Shown: one piece after another, positions 17,690 through 26,662 of the stretch | Layout of the letters: each line of letters opens with the position of its first letter | Numbering within the stretch: the first letter of the stretch is position 1 | NCBI RefSeq assembly: GCF_902832885.1 | Contig: NZ_CADFDK010000016.1 | Span: forward strand, 62,001 to 126,000 | DNA: 64,000 nt | Direction of reading: 5' to 3' | Source of the DNA: Burkholderia seminalis DSM 23518 | GTDB lineage: Bacteria; Pseudomonadota; Gammaproteobacteria; Burkholderiales; Burkholderiaceae | Position numbers and translations under genes: made by a program | Notes under the pieces: model-generated | Seen by the model: only the letters and a program-made list of their open reading frames with translations | Database searches by the model: none | Told to the model about the DNA's origin: nothing

Positions 17690-17842
17690 ATGAACAAGGA
17701 GTTGCTGCTTTTCTGCTTGGATTGGTTGTCGGCAAACGCGCCGTCGCTGGTCCAGTTGCTCACCGCGCTGGTGCCCGTCATGGCGCTTGGGGTCGCCGGG
17801 TACGCGCTTTACCTCGCGTCGAAGAAGGGGGGCCAGAAGTGA
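17690..17842 (+). CDS. Small single-span membrane peptide, 50 residues
   Basis: The reading frame gives a 50-residue peptide beginning MNKELLLFCLDWL. It has one hydrophobic span of about 24 residues (LVQLLTALVPVMALGVAGYA and onward) and a basic end SKKGGQK. A strong ribosome site (AAAGGAAGG) precedes the ATG. Its stop overlaps the GTG start of the next gene (GTGA), so it should be translated with it. Small one-span proteins can act as toxins, sensors or effectors; which applies here is unknown. Confidence 0.6.
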   Translation: MNKELLLFCLDWLSANAPSLVQLLTALVPVMALGVAGYALYLASKKGGQK

Positions 17843-18579
17843 TCCGATCCTCGCAATGGCATCGACTGCCCTCCGCACCTGTGCTCGCGGCTCTGCCTGA
17901 GATGAAATGGAGCACTGCTGACAATGCGAGGCCTGCAGCTGAAACGTCGGCGCTGATGTTGTTTGTTGCGCTCAACTTCATGGCGACGGCATGGCTCGAC
18001 GAGCAAGGGCGGTACGTGGCAGTCGCCGAAGGGACGTACGTTGATCTTGGCGAGGCGACCGGCTTATCGCGTGCGCTGATCTCGGCAGGACTGCAACGCC
18101 TGGTGGCGCTCGGTCTGATTGCGCCTGAGGGTTCGCATCAGAAGCGCCGCTATAAGATCAATTGGCCGGAGGAGCACCGCTTCTTCAAGTTGCCCTGCCA
18201 TGCGATCGTGGCGGGCAATGTGATCAAGCCGTTCGCGCATTTCACAATGCGCTCGAAGCACGAACTGCACGCTATGAAGCTTTACCTCTACTTCGCGGCG
18301 GTTCGTAGCAACCACGCCTATTTTTCGATGGCATCGTACGAAACCATCTCCGAGCGGACTGGCATCTCCGAGCGGGACATCCGCAAGGCGATCAGTCTGC
18401 TGATCGGCACCGGGCTGCTGGTCGGAATCAACCGCGACCACAGCCACGTCTCGACTGTGAATGAGCCAAACAAGTACTACCTGACGGGCTATCAGGCGCT
18501 GGTGCAACAGAAGAGCGGCACCCCCGACGGAGGGACCGCCGTCACGCCGCCATCGACGGTCGCAGTTGCCATTACCTAG
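17839..18579 (+). CDS. Double winged-helix DNA-binding protein
   Basis: A 246-residue protein with two winged-helix-like regions. One lies near YVDLGEATGLSRALISAGLQ, the other near SYETISERTGISERDIRKAI. Each is followed by a wing-like strand pair. The layout resembles replication-initiator or plasmid-type regulators. The GTG start at 17839 overlaps the stop of the membrane peptide, which decides against a longer frame beginning at 17722. It lies 106 bases upstream of the nuclease gene and probably controls or serves the operon; its actual role is not known. Confidence 0.65.
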   Translation: MIRSSQWHRLPSAPVLAALPEMKWSTADNARPAAETSALMLFVALNFMATAWLDEQGRYVAVAEGTYVDLGEATGLSRALISAGLQRLVALGLIAPEGSHQKRRYKINWPEEHRFFKLPCHAIVAGNVIKPFAHFTMRSKHELHAMKLYLYFAAVRSNHAYFSMASYETISERTGISERDIRKAISLLIGTGLLVGINRDHSHVSTVNEPNKYYLTGYQALVQQKSGTPDGGTAVTPPSTVAVAIT

Positions 18580-18685
18580 CGTGAGTGGGTGCACCGAGCA
18601 GGATTCCCGCGGCGGCTTCGTTCTGCCAACAGAAGAAGGAAACATCGCGGGCATGGCGTGCATGGCGGACAGGACGGAGTATGGG

Positions 18686-20413
18686 ATGCAGGTAAGACAA
18701 CTGAAGATCAGCAACTTTCGTGGGATCGGTGCACTCGACTGGAAACCGCAGTCTCCGCTCTGCTGTCTCATCGGCGTGGGCGATACCGGTAAATCCACGG
18801 TCCTCGACGCCATCGAGGCAGCCCTGTCCTCACGCTGGCTCACCTTCAGCGAAGTTGATTTCCTCGATGGAGATACGGCGACGCCAATCTGCGTCGAGGT
18901 CACGGTCGGAGAATTGTCGAAGGCACTGAAGTCAGACGAGCGCTTTGGCCTGTACATCGGCGGCTGGTCGGTAACTGGGACGCTGAACGACGAGCCGGAA
19001 GACGGCGATGAACCGGTGCTCACCGTGCGACTAACTGTCGACGCCACGATGGAACCAATATGGGAGCTAGTCCGCGACTCTGCCACCCACCCGCGCACAC
19101 TCTCGAACAGGGACCGAGCGTTGTTCGGCCTGGTGCGGCTGGCAGGTGACGACGCCCGACACCTGACTTGGGGCCAAGGCTCGGTGCTTGCCAAGCTGAC
19201 GGGTGATGCCGACGACGCCGCTCGCAACCTCGCCGATGCCTACCGCACGGCGCGCAGCAGCGCGAAGCTCGACAAGGTGACGGCACTTGCGGATGCCGCG
19301 AAAGTGGCGCAGGCGCAGGCCTCCTCCCTCGGCGCTTACGTGCAGGATGAGTACGGCCCCGGCCTAGAGCTGCTGCGAGGTGGGTTCTCCACCAGTTCGA
19401 TCGCACTCCATGACGGCAGCGTCCCTTTGCGGCTCGCGGGCCTAGGAACTCGGCGGCTGGCGACGCTGGCAATTCAGCGTTCCGCCATCACGGAAGGTGC
19501 CATCGTCCTTATCGACGAAATCGAACATGGCCTTGAACCGCACCGTGTGATCGGCGCGATTGCACGCCTCAAGGAGGCACAGGCGGCCGCCGCGACGGAG
19601 AAGAGGGCGGTGGGACAGCTTCTCATGACCACGCATTCCGATGTCGCTATCGGCGAGATCGAGGCGCGCAGCCTCTATGTCGGGCATCGCGACAGGGCCA
19701 GCAAGTGCGTCGAATTCCACGCACCTTCGATGCTCTCATCCTTTGCGAAGTTGATGAAGAAAACGCCGCGGGCTCTGTTCGCGCGCCGCATCGTCATCTG
19801 CGAGGGCGTGACAGAGGTGGGTCTGTTGCTTGGCTTTCGCGATCCCTTGTGCTCACGCAATAGGGGTGTCCCCGTCGAACAGCGCGGCGTCGCTTTTGCA
19901 GATGGCGAAGGAGCGCAAGCCCCGCAACTGGCAATAGCGCTTGCGGCGCTCGGCTACCCCGTCGCCTTGTATCGGGACTCCGACCGTCCGATGACACCGG
20001 ACGAGACGCGCGACATCGTAGCCGCCGGCGTCGTAGTCTTCCAGTACGACGGCGCGATGGATACGGAGACGTCGCTGTTCACAGCAGCGAGCGATGCGCA
20101 GGTGCAGGCGCTGCTAGACTACGCTCGCGCCGAGAAGACCGAAGAATCGGTCGCTGCGACCCTGAAGGCCAGGGACGCCGAGCTGACGCCTGAGACGACG
20201 AGCCTTGCCTTCGACACGTGGCAACTGTTTGTTACCGCAGACGGGGCTGCCCTTCGCGCGACTCTGGCGGAAATTGCATCAAAGAAAAACTGGTTCAAGG
20301 AACTGCATTCGGGGCGCGCCATCGCGCCCATCGCATGGGAGATTGTCGAGCAAGCGCCCGCATCGGCTTTCTCGAGGTGCGTACGAGCGCTGGAGGCTTG
20401 GCTCTATGCCTGA
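18686..20413 (+). CDS. gajA: OLD-family ATPase/TOPRIM nuclease, GajA-like
   Basis: A 575-residue class 2 OLD protein, nearly the length of Bacillus cereus GajA (578). The N-terminal ABC-type ATPase has Walker A GVGDTGKST (K36) and Walker B with IVLIDEIEHGLEP. The TOPRIM nuclease follows with E373 (ICEGVTE) and the D-x-D pair D431/D433 (YRDSDRP). A conserved lysine may lie in KKNWFK near the end. In Gabija, GajA nicks DNA and is released from inhibition when phage replication depletes nucleotides. The ATG at 18686 follows AGGACGGAG and starts right at the ATPase strand MQVRQLKISNFRG. Upstream ATGs at 18653 and 18662 are possible. It overlaps gajB by 8 bases. Confidence 0.85.
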   Translation: MQVRQLKISNFRGIGALDWKPQSPLCCLIGVGDTGKSTVLDAIEAALSSRWLTFSEVDFLDGDTATPICVEVTVGELSKALKSDERFGLYIGGWSVTGTLNDEPEDGDEPVLTVRLTVDATMEPIWELVRDSATHPRTLSNRDRALFGLVRLAGDDARHLTWGQGSVLAKLTGDADDAARNLADAYRTARSSAKLDKVTALADAAKVAQAQASSLGAYVQDEYGPGLELLRGGFSTSSIALHDGSVPLRLAGLGTRRLATLAIQRSAITEGAIVLIDEIEHGLEPHRVIGAIARLKEAQAAAATEKRAVGQLLMTTHSDVAIGEIEARSLYVGHRDRASKCVEFHAPSMLSSFAKLMKKTPRALFARRIVICEGVTEVGLLLGFRDPLCSRNRGVPVEQRGVAFADGEGAQAPQLAIALAALGYPVALYRDSDRPMTPDETRDIVAAGVVVFQYDGAMDTETSLFTAASDAQVQALLDYARAEKTEESVAATLKARDAELTPETTSLAFDTWQLFVTADGAALRATLAEIASKKNWFKELHSGRAIAPIAWEIVEQAPASAFSRCVRALEAWLYA

Positions 20414-21800
20414 GGCCCGCATCTTGGCCGAGCTTCCCGTCGGCTCTCTAATCGCACCGGCGGGCCACGGAAAGACCGAAGCCATCGCGAAGACGGCGGC
20501 GCTAGGTATCCGGACGCTTATCCTCACACATACACATGCAGGCGTAAACGCGTTGCGCAGCAGGCTGAAGCGTCTCGGCATACCTGCAGGTGCGGCGAAC
20601 GTGGACACCATCGATGGATGGTGCATGCGCTATGTGCGCGCCTTCCCCAAGCGCGGCCACCCGCCAGCGGGCATGCCCACCGGGGCCGAATGGAGCGCGC
20701 TTCGGCAGAACGCCCTCAACGTGCTGAAGATCTCGGCGGTCCGCGACGTGGTGCGATCCTCGTATGACCGTATCCTGATTGACGAGTATCAGGACTGCGA
20801 TCCCGGCCAGCATGCGCTTGCCATCGCGCTCTCCGAGATTGTTCCTACGATCGTATTCGGCGATCCGATGCAGGGCATCTTCGAATTCGCGAACGCCAGG
20901 CTGCGCTGGCAGCGCGATGTTTATCCGATCTTCCCGCTCGCGCTCGAATTGGAAGAGCCGCGCCGCTGGCAGAAGAAAAACCCGGCCCTTGGTGCTTGGA
21001 TCGCCGAGACGCGCCAGCGCCTCATCCGCGGCGAGCGCATCGATCTGGACTCCGGTCCGGTCACGTTTCGGTACACCGACGAAGCCTTCGACATGGGCGC
21101 GTTTTTCGAAGGTATCGGGGATCGCGAGGGAACATCCGCTGCGATCCATTGCCGCCGGGGCATGTGTGACAACCTGGCCCGCGCAACGCGAGGCATGTAC
21201 CAGTCCATCGAGGAGGTTGCTGCTAGGCGGCTGACGAGATTCGCTTCCGACTGGGATGGCAGCGCAGACGCACAGCAGCGTCTGGACACCGTCTTGGCCC
21301 TGAGCAAAGATTGCTTCCATAAGCGCGAGAAGCAACCCAACGAGGAGTTGTCGCCCGACCAAACGCAGGTCATCGACGAAATGAAGACTGCCGCGCGACA
21401 ACTGGGAGGCGCTGACTGTGCCGAAGCGGCTCGCGAGTTCATGCGGCTCGCGCGGCGTCACCCGCGCTGGCGGTTATTCCGGGGGGAACTATGGCGCGAC
21501 GCCGAGCGTGCACTGGGCGAACTGGCTGCCGATCGGGCGGCTAACCTCGCCGAAGCCGTGCTGAAGATCCGACTGCGTGTGAGTGCTGCGGGCCGCTCTC
21601 TGCAGCGACGGACGATCTCGACGCCCCTGCTGCTCAAGGGCCTGGAGTTCGATCACGTGCTGATTCCCGACGCCTCGCACTTCGGCAACGAGGAGTACGC
21701 GCAGGCGAAGCTCTTCTACGTCGCAATCTCCCGAGCGACGCAGAGCCTGACTATCACCGCACCGGGTCGGTATGTTCAATTTCCACGGCCCGATCTATGA
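20406..21800 (+). CDS. gajB: UvrD/PcrA-like helicase, GajB-like
   Basis: A 464-residue superfamily 1A helicase, close to GajB of Bacillus cereus (494). Motif I is APAGHGKT (K23), motif II IDEYQD (D126-D130), motif III FGDPMQGIF. Late motifs are LLKGLEFDHVLIPDA and FYVAISRATQSL. GajB partners GajA in a large complex and senses DNA termini produced during phage infection. The ATG overlaps the gajA stop by eight bases, so the two are translationally coupled. Assignment as Gabija rather than another OLD-helicase pair rests on this fixed two-gene order and lengths. Confidence 0.83.
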   Translation: MPEARILAELPVGSLIAPAGHGKTEAIAKTAALGIRTLILTHTHAGVNALRSRLKRLGIPAGAANVDTIDGWCMRYVRAFPKRGHPPAGMPTGAEWSALRQNALNVLKISAVRDVVRSSYDRILIDEYQDCDPGQHALAIALSEIVPTIVFGDPMQGIFEFANARLRWQRDVYPIFPLALELEEPRRWQKKNPALGAWIAETRQRLIRGERIDLDSGPVTFRYTDEAFDMGAFFEGIGDREGTSAAIHCRRGMCDNLARATRGMYQSIEEVAARRLTRFASDWDGSADAQQRLDTVLALSKDCFHKREKQPNEELSPDQTQVIDEMKTAARQLGGADCAEAAREFMRLARRHPRWRLFRGELWRDAERALGELAADRAANLAEAVLKIRLRVSAAGRSLQRRTISTPLLLKGLEFDHVLIPDASHFGNEEYAQAKLFYVAISRATQSLTITAPGRYVQFPRPDL

Positions 21801-22239
21801 GGGGGATGCTCTTTAGGTGGGGCAATCGGGACACCGCGCGCACGACCTTGATGGCCGCTGTTCGTGCCTCGACGGCGGGGTTCTTGTACGGCGGCGGTGG
21901 AAGTCGTCGACAACCCAGAGTCTTCCGCAATTAACGCTGGCGGTGTGATCGTCTTTACCCGCCCACTGCGATTGCACAGATGAACAAAAAAGCTAGGAAA
22001 TATGCTTTCAATGAGATTTCATGTCGGGCTGAAAACGCAGATGACATAGGAAACATACGCAATTTTTTATGATTGAATAGAATTTCATGCGAAATTTGAT
22101 ATAAGGAGCCGATGATTTCCTGTTCCAACCGCGCATGCGCGAGGTTGGTGCGTTCCAAACTTAATTGCGAAACATTCCAGACTTTATTGTCACGGGACAC
22201 CGGCGCCGGCGTGCCGCCACGGCGCGCAGCACCCCGAAA
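21801..22239. other. A+T-rich intergenic gap at the island/chromosome junction
   Basis: No convincing gene. Base composition drops between about 21,950 and 22,120 and then rises to the chromosomal level. It holds a palindrome AATTTC-ATGC-GAAATT (22081-22096) and a larger imperfect one (22125-22148). The right boundary of the island is probably here. No tRNA or duplicated attachment site was seen. Confidence 0.5.
22125..22148. repeat. Imperfect inverted repeat near the island boundary
   Basis: CCAACC and GGTTGG flank a core GCGCATGCGC that is itself palindromic. It could be a recombination or protein-binding site at the island edge, or a remnant terminator. Confidence 0.3.
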
Positions 22240-22265
22240 AAGCCCTCGTTTCGAGGGCTTTTTTG
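22238..22265. terminator. Bidirectional rho-independent terminator
   Basis: Nine-base arms AAGCCCTCG and CGAGGGCTT around TTT, with A-run before and T-run after. It ends chrA on the minus strand and blocks read-through from the island on the plus strand. Confidence 0.85.
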
Positions 22266-22301
22266 TTTTTTGTCGCGCGGGCAGGCGGCGCGCGTGCCGG
22301 A

Positions 22302-23546
22302 TCAGGCGGCCAGCCCGAGCGCCCAGCCGAGTGCCGCGCTCGCAAGCACGACGGCCCATGGCGGCACGCGCCAGAACACCAGCGCGACGTAGGCGACGAG
22401 CGCGGCGGCCAGGTCGCGCGGTGCGACGATCGTGTCGGTCCAGACCGGGTGATAGAGCGCGGCGAGCAGCAGCCCGACGACGGCCGCGTTCACGCCCGCG
22501 AGCGCGGCCTGCATGCGCGTGCTGCGGCGCAGGCGCTCCCAGAACGGTGCGGTGCCGGCAATCAGCAGGAACGACGGCGCGAAGATCGAGACCAGCGCGA
22601 GCGTGCCGCCGAGCCAGCCGTTCGGCGCGTCGCGCAGCGAGGCGCCGAGGAACGCCGAGAACGTGAACAGCGGTCCCGGCACGGCCTGCGCGACGCCGTA
22701 CCCGGCAAGGAACGTCGAATCGCCGACCCAGCCGGGCGCGACCACGGCCGCCTGCAGCAGCGGCAACACCACGTGCCCGCCGCCGAACACGAGGGCGCCG
22801 GTGCGGAAGAACGCATCGACGACGGCGAGCGTATCGGAGTGGAGCGCGCGGGCCGCGAACGGCAGCGCGACGAGCAGCGCCGCGAACAGCGCGAGCCACA
22901 GCATGCCCGCGCGGTGCGACACGTGAAGCGGCAACGGTTCGTGCGCGTCGCGTGCCGGTTGCGGCAACAGTGCGAGGCCGGCGGCACCGGCCGCGGCGAT
23001 CACCGCGATTTGCGTCCACGCGGCCGGCGCGAGCAGTGCGACGCACGCGGCCGCGGCCATCAGCGTGACGCGGCGCGCATCGGGGCACAGCGTGCGCGCC
23101 ATCCCCCAGACGGCTTGCGCGATCACCGCGACCGACACGATGCGCAGCCCGTGCAGCGCGCCGGCTTCGATCGGTGCGCCCGTCGCGTGAACGCCGAGCG
23201 CGAACAGCATCATCAGCAGCGCCGACGGCAACGTGAAGCCGAGCCACGCGGCGAACATGCCCGCATAGCCGGCGCGCGCGAGGCCGATCGCCATCCCGAC
23301 CTGGCTGCTCGCGGGCCCCGGCAGGAACTGGCACAGCCCGACGAGATCCGCATATGTGCGTTCGCTGAGCCAGCCGCGCCGCGTGACGAATTCGGCGCGG
23401 AAGTAGCCGAGATGCGCGACCGGGCCGCCGAACGACGTGAGGCCGAGCCGCAGGAACGCGACGAAGACGGGCCACGGATGACGGTGCGGGGCGGCGGCGG
23501 TCGATGGATTCAAGATGGGGCGCGGGGAGATCGGACGAGCCGACAC
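22302..23546 (-). CDS. chrA: Chromate transporter ChrA (CHR family, two-domain form)
   Basis: A 414-residue inner-membrane protein exporting chromate. The two homologous halves are visible: FLRLGLTSFGGPVAHLGYF near the N-terminus and FFRTGALVFGGGHVVLPLL in the second half. Each is followed by a conserved proline-rich stretch (FLPGPASSQ and VPGPLFTF). About ten to twelve hydrophobic segments are present. It is the first gene to the right of the island. The start is a GTG at 23546 and may lie slightly further in. A Crp/Fnr gene directly upstream on the same strand might control it. Confidence 0.9.
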   Translation of the reverse strand: MSARPISPRPILNPSTAAAPHRHPWPVFVAFLRLGLTSFGGPVAHLGYFRAEFVTRRGWLSERTYADLVGLCQFLPGPASSQVGMAIGLARAGYAGMFAAWLGFTLPSALLMMLFALGVHATGAPIEAGALHGLRIVSVAVIAQAVWGMARTLCPDARRVTLMAAAACVALLAPAAWTQIAVIAAAGAAGLALLPQPARDAHEPLPLHVSHRAGMLWLALFAALLVALPFAARALHSDTLAVVDAFFRTGALVFGGGHVVLPLLQAAVVAPGWVGDSTFLAGYGVAQAVPGPLFTFSAFLGASLRDAPNGWLGGTLALVSIFAPSFLLIAGTAPFWERLRRSTRMQAALAGVNAAVVGLLLAALYHPVWTDTIVAPRDLAAALVAYVALVFWRVPPWAVVLASAALGWALGLAA

Positions 23547-23600
23547 GATAGCGCAACGCGGCGGCGGCGGGGCGGCGTGCGACAGCGCGGTACGCGCTGC

Positions 23601-24308
23601 TCAGCGCGTGCCGTCGCCCAGCCCGCTCGCGCGGCGCAGCGCGTCGATGTCGACCAGCTCGATCTCGCCGACATGCAGCCGCACGACGCCGTCGGCCTGC
23701 AGCGCCTTCAGCAACTGGTTGGTGGTCTGCCGCGTCAGCGACAGCATCGACGCGAGCGTTTCCTGCGACAGCCGCACGCGCGTGCGCCCGGCGCTGATGC
23801 CGCCGTAGCCTTCGGCGATCATCAGCAGGCGCGCGGCGAGCCGCTGCGCGGCCGGCATCACGCTCATCGCCTCGACGGTCAGGAAGCTCAGGCGCAGCTT
23901 CTGCGCCATCAGCAGCGCGAACTGCCGCCAGTATTGCGGCGTCGCATCGAGGATCGCGAGCAGCGCGGCCTGCGGGACGTGCAGCAGCAGCGCGTCGTCG
24001 AGCGCGATGGCGTCGTGCGTGCGCGGCTGGCCGTCGAACAGTGCGATTTCGCCGAACCACGTGACGGGCTCGGCCACCGTCAGCAGCGCTTCCTTGCCCT
24101 GCGGGTCGACCGCACCTATCGTGAGTGAACCGGCCAGGACCGCGTACAGCCCGCACGGCGGGTCGCCGCGCCGGAACAGCGCGTGGCCGGCCGGCAGGCG
24201 GCGCAGCGCCGCGCCGGCGAGCAGGTCCGCGCGCAACGCGGGCGGCAGCGCGGCGAACCACGGGTTCGCTTCGATCTGCGGCAGGTATGGGGCGAGCAGA
24301 GCTGGCAT
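23601..24308 (-). CDS. Crp/Fnr-family transcriptional regulator
   Basis: A 235-residue regulator. The N-terminal cyclic-nucleotide-binding-type beta-roll spans roughly residues 20-130 (LFRRGDPPCGLYAVLAG, GEIALFDGQPRTHDA). The C-terminal winged helix has RVRLSQETLASMLSLTRQTT. No cysteine cluster for an Fnr-type iron-sulfur centre is visible, so it is not a classical oxygen sensor. The ATG at 24308 places the start directly before the sensing domain; longer frames upstream are not needed. It is 54 bases from chrA and divergent from the Mpo1-like gene. Confidence 0.85.
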   Translation of the reverse strand: MPALLAPYLPQIEANPWFAALPPALRADLLAGAALRRLPAGHALFRRGDPPCGLYAVLAGSLTIGAVDPQGKEALLTVAEPVTWFGEIALFDGQPRTHDAIALDDALLLHVPQAALLAILDATPQYWRQFALLMAQKLRLSFLTVEAMSVMPAAQRLAARLLMIAEGYGGISAGRTRVRLSQETLASMLSLTRQTTNQLLKALQADGVVRLHVGEIELVDIDALRRASGLGDGTR

Positions 24309-24389
24309 GGGCACGCGATGTCGGGTAGCTGACAGAGGTTGTCGGGCGTGACGCGCATCATAGCGCTCAATAACCGACCAGGAGACGCG

Positions 24390-24914
24390 ATGAAGACGCT
24401 CGAAGACCATCTTTCGCAGTATGCGGCCTACCATCGCGACGCGCGCAACATCGCGACGCATCTGGTCGGCATCCCGATGATCGTGTTCGCGGTCGAGGTG
24501 CTGCTGTCGCGGCCGGCGGTCGGGATGCTGGCCGGCGTCGCGCTGTCGCCGGCGCTGCTGCTCGCGGTCGCGTTCGTCGTGTTCTACCTGCGCCTCGACC
24601 TGCGGTTCGGGATCATGATGACCGCGCTGTTCGCGCTCGGCCTGTGGGCCGCGCAGTCGCTCGCGTTGCTGCCGACCGCGCAATGGCTCGCGATCGGCAT
24701 CGGCGCGTTCGTCGTCGGCTGGATCGTGCAATTCGTCGGGCACTGGTTCGAAGGGCGCAAGCCCGCGTTCGTCGACGACCTCGTCGGCCTGATGGTCGGG
24801 CCGCTGTTCGTCGTCGCCGAAGTCGCGTTCTTCGCGGGGCTGCGCGCCGAGGTGCGCCGCGAAGTCGAGCGGCGCGCGGGCCCCGTGCACGGCGGCGCGC
24901 ACTCGCATGTCTGA
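24390..24914 (+). CDS. Mpo1-like (DUF962) membrane protein
   Basis: A 174-residue protein of the DUF962/YGL010w family. Yeast Mpo1 is an iron-dependent dioxygenase for 2-hydroxy fatty acids. Family histidines appear in YHRDARNIATHLVGIP and FVGHWFEGRKPA. Four or so hydrophobic segments indicate a membrane location. The ATG follows AGGAGACGCG. It overlaps the start of the PanE-like gene by eight bases, so the two are an operon. The substrate in this organism is unknown. Confidence 0.85.
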   Translation: MKTLEDHLSQYAAYHRDARNIATHLVGIPMIVFAVEVLLSRPAVGMLAGVALSPALLLAVAFVVFYLRLDLRFGIMMTALFALGLWAAQSLALLPTAQWLAIGIGAFVVGWIVQFVGHWFEGRKPAFVDDLVGLMVGPLFVVAEVAFFAGLRAEVRREVERRAGPVHGGAHSHV

Positions 24915-25953
24915 TGCGCCGGTCTGCGTGTTCGGCGCAGGTGCCGTCGGCTGTTATCTCGGCGGCCGGCTCGCGGCGGGCGGCGCGCACGTGACGCTCG
25001 TCGGCCGCGCGCGGATCGGCGATGCGATTCACCGGCACGGGCTCACGCTGACCGACCGGCGGGGCTATCGCGCGACGCTCGCGGCGGCCGATGTCGCGTT
25101 CGCGACCGATCCGGCCGCCGCGGCCGACGCACGGCTCGTGCTGGTCGCGGTGAAGTCGGCCGCCACGCGGGAGGCAGCCGGGCAACTGGCCGGCGTGCTG
25201 CGGCCCGGCACGGTCGTGATCAGCTTCCAGAACGGCCTGCACCATGCCGACACGTTGCGCGACGCGCTGCCGCAAGCGACCGTGCTGGCCGGCATGGTGC
25301 CGTTCAATGTGATCGAGCGCGGGCCCGGTGCGTTTCACCAGGGTTCGGCCGGCGCGCTCGCGGCCGACGCGTCGTCCGCGCTGCAGCCGTTCGTCGGCGC
25401 ATTCGCGCGTGCCGGGCTGCCACTCTCGCTGCATCGCGACATGCGAGCCGTGCAGTGGGCGAAGCTGCTGCTCAACCTGAACAATGCGGTCAATGCGCTC
25501 GCGAACCTGTCGCTGCGCGACGAGCTTGCGCAACGCGCGTACCGTCGCTGCGTCGCGCTGGCCCAGCGCGAGGCGCTGCACTGGCTGGCACGCGCCGCGA
25601 TCCGGCCGGCGCGGCTCACGCCGCTGCCGGCCGGCTGGGTCCCTGCCATGCTCGATCTGCCCGACGCGGCTTTCCGTGTGCTCGGCGGCCGGATGCTGGC
25701 GATCGACCCGCTTGCGCGCTCGTCGATGTCCGACGATCTTGCGGCGCGCCGTGCGACGGAGGTCGAGTGGATCAACGGCGAGATCGTGCGGCTGGCCGCG
25801 CGCTTCGGCGCGCAGGCGCCCGTCAATGCGCGCCTGTGCGCGCTCGTCCACGACGCGGAAGGCGCGGTCGTGCGCCCGGCGTGGCGCGGCGACGCGCTGT
25901 GGGCCGAACTGATCGCGCGGGCGCCACGCGCGGGCGACGTGCGGGCCGCGTAG
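24907..25953 (+). CDS. panE: 2-dehydropantoate 2-reductase-like (ketopantoate reductase family)
   Basis: A 348-residue NADPH-dependent reductase. The N-terminal Rossmann fold shows CVFGAGAVGCYLGGRLAAGG. The conserved ISFQNGLHHAD stretch and a helical C-terminal domain with a lysine (AVQWAKLLLNLNNAVNAL) match ketopantoate reductase, which makes pantoate for coenzyme A. Paralogues of this family are common in Burkholderia, so it may act on another 2-keto acid. It overlaps the upstream DUF962 gene. Confidence 0.85.
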   Translation: MSDAPVCVFGAGAVGCYLGGRLAAGGAHVTLVGRARIGDAIHRHGLTLTDRRGYRATLAAADVAFATDPAAAADARLVLVAVKSAATREAAGQLAGVLRPGTVVISFQNGLHHADTLRDALPQATVLAGMVPFNVIERGPGAFHQGSAGALAADASSALQPFVGAFARAGLPLSLHRDMRAVQWAKLLLNLNNAVNALANLSLRDELAQRAYRRCVALAQREALHWLARAAIRPARLTPLPAGWVPAMLDLPDAAFRVLGGRMLAIDPLARSSMSDDLAARRATEVEWINGEIVRLAARFGAQAPVNARLCALVHDAEGAVVRPAWRGDALWAELIARAPRAGDVRAA

Positions 25954-26037
25954 GCCGGGTCGCGCGCGGCGCCGCAGGCCACGCGCAACGGCTAAGATGC
26001 GGGGTGCGTCATACGACGCCCTTGCGGAGCACTCACC

Positions 26038-26643
26038 ATGGTGGATCGCCCGACGCTCGACGCGTACGACGCCCATGCCGCGCGATATGCGCAGGACTGG
26101 CTCGACCAGGCCGCGCCCGACGACATGTACGCGCTGCTCGAGCAATATTTCTCGCCGGGGCCGACCGCGGACGTTGGCTGCGGCGCCGGCCGCGACACGG
26201 CCTGGCTCGCGTCGTGCGGTTTCGACGTCCGCGGCTACGACGCGAGCGCCGCGCTGCTCGACGAGGCGCGCCGGCACCATCCGGACCTGCGCTTCGAGCT
26301 TGCCGCGCTGCCGGCGCTGGCCGGTGTGCCGTCCGGCGCGTTTCGCAACGTCCTGTGCGAGACGGTCGTCATGCACCTCGAACAGGCCGATGCGGCAGCG
26401 GCGGCCGCGCGGCTGGCCGATCTGCTGATGCCGGGCGGCACGTTGTACCTGAGCTGGCGGGTGGCGGGACACGGCACGTCGCGCGACGAGCGCGGCCGAC
26501 TCTATACGGCACTGGATTCGGCGCGGATGCATGCGGCACTCGGCGCCGACGTGCAGGTGATCGACGAGCACGAGGTCGTCGGCGCGTCGTCCGGCAAGCG
26601 CGTACACCGGCTGATCGTGCGCAAGGCGGGCGGCGCCGCGTGA
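26038..26643 (+). CDS. Class I SAM-dependent methyltransferase
   Basis: A 201-residue protein with the SAM-binding motif TADVGCGAGRDTAWLAS and the acidic end of strand 2 (VRGYDASAALLD). Motif IV-like VLCETVVMHL follows. It has the size of small-molecule methyltransferases; the substrate cannot be read from sequence. It lies 84 bases after the PanE-like gene on the same strand and faces the EAL gene. Confidence 0.85.
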   Translation: MVDRPTLDAYDAHAARYAQDWLDQAAPDDMYALLEQYFSPGPTADVGCGAGRDTAWLASCGFDVRGYDASAALLDEARRHHPDLRFELAALPALAGVPSGAFRNVLCETVVMHLEQADAAAAAARLADLLMPGGTLYLSWRVAGHGTSRDERGRLYTALDSARMHAALGADVQVIDEHEVVGASSGKRVHRLIVRKAGGAA

Positions 26644-26662
26644 CGGCGGCGCGCCGTCGCGC

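Noticed and set aside
17722-17838. Longer start for the double winged-helix protein
   Set aside because: The segment overlaps the membrane peptide in another frame, and the GTG at 17839 overlapping its stop is the better start.
21801-22240. tRNA gene as island attachment site
   Set aside because: No cloverleaf or T-loop sequence was found at the boundary or elsewhere in the window.
21955-24261. Very long minus-strand frame (768 codons) across chrA and the Crp/Fnr gene
   Set aside because: Arg/Ala-rich shadow frame typical of GC-rich DNA; chrA and the regulator explain the region.
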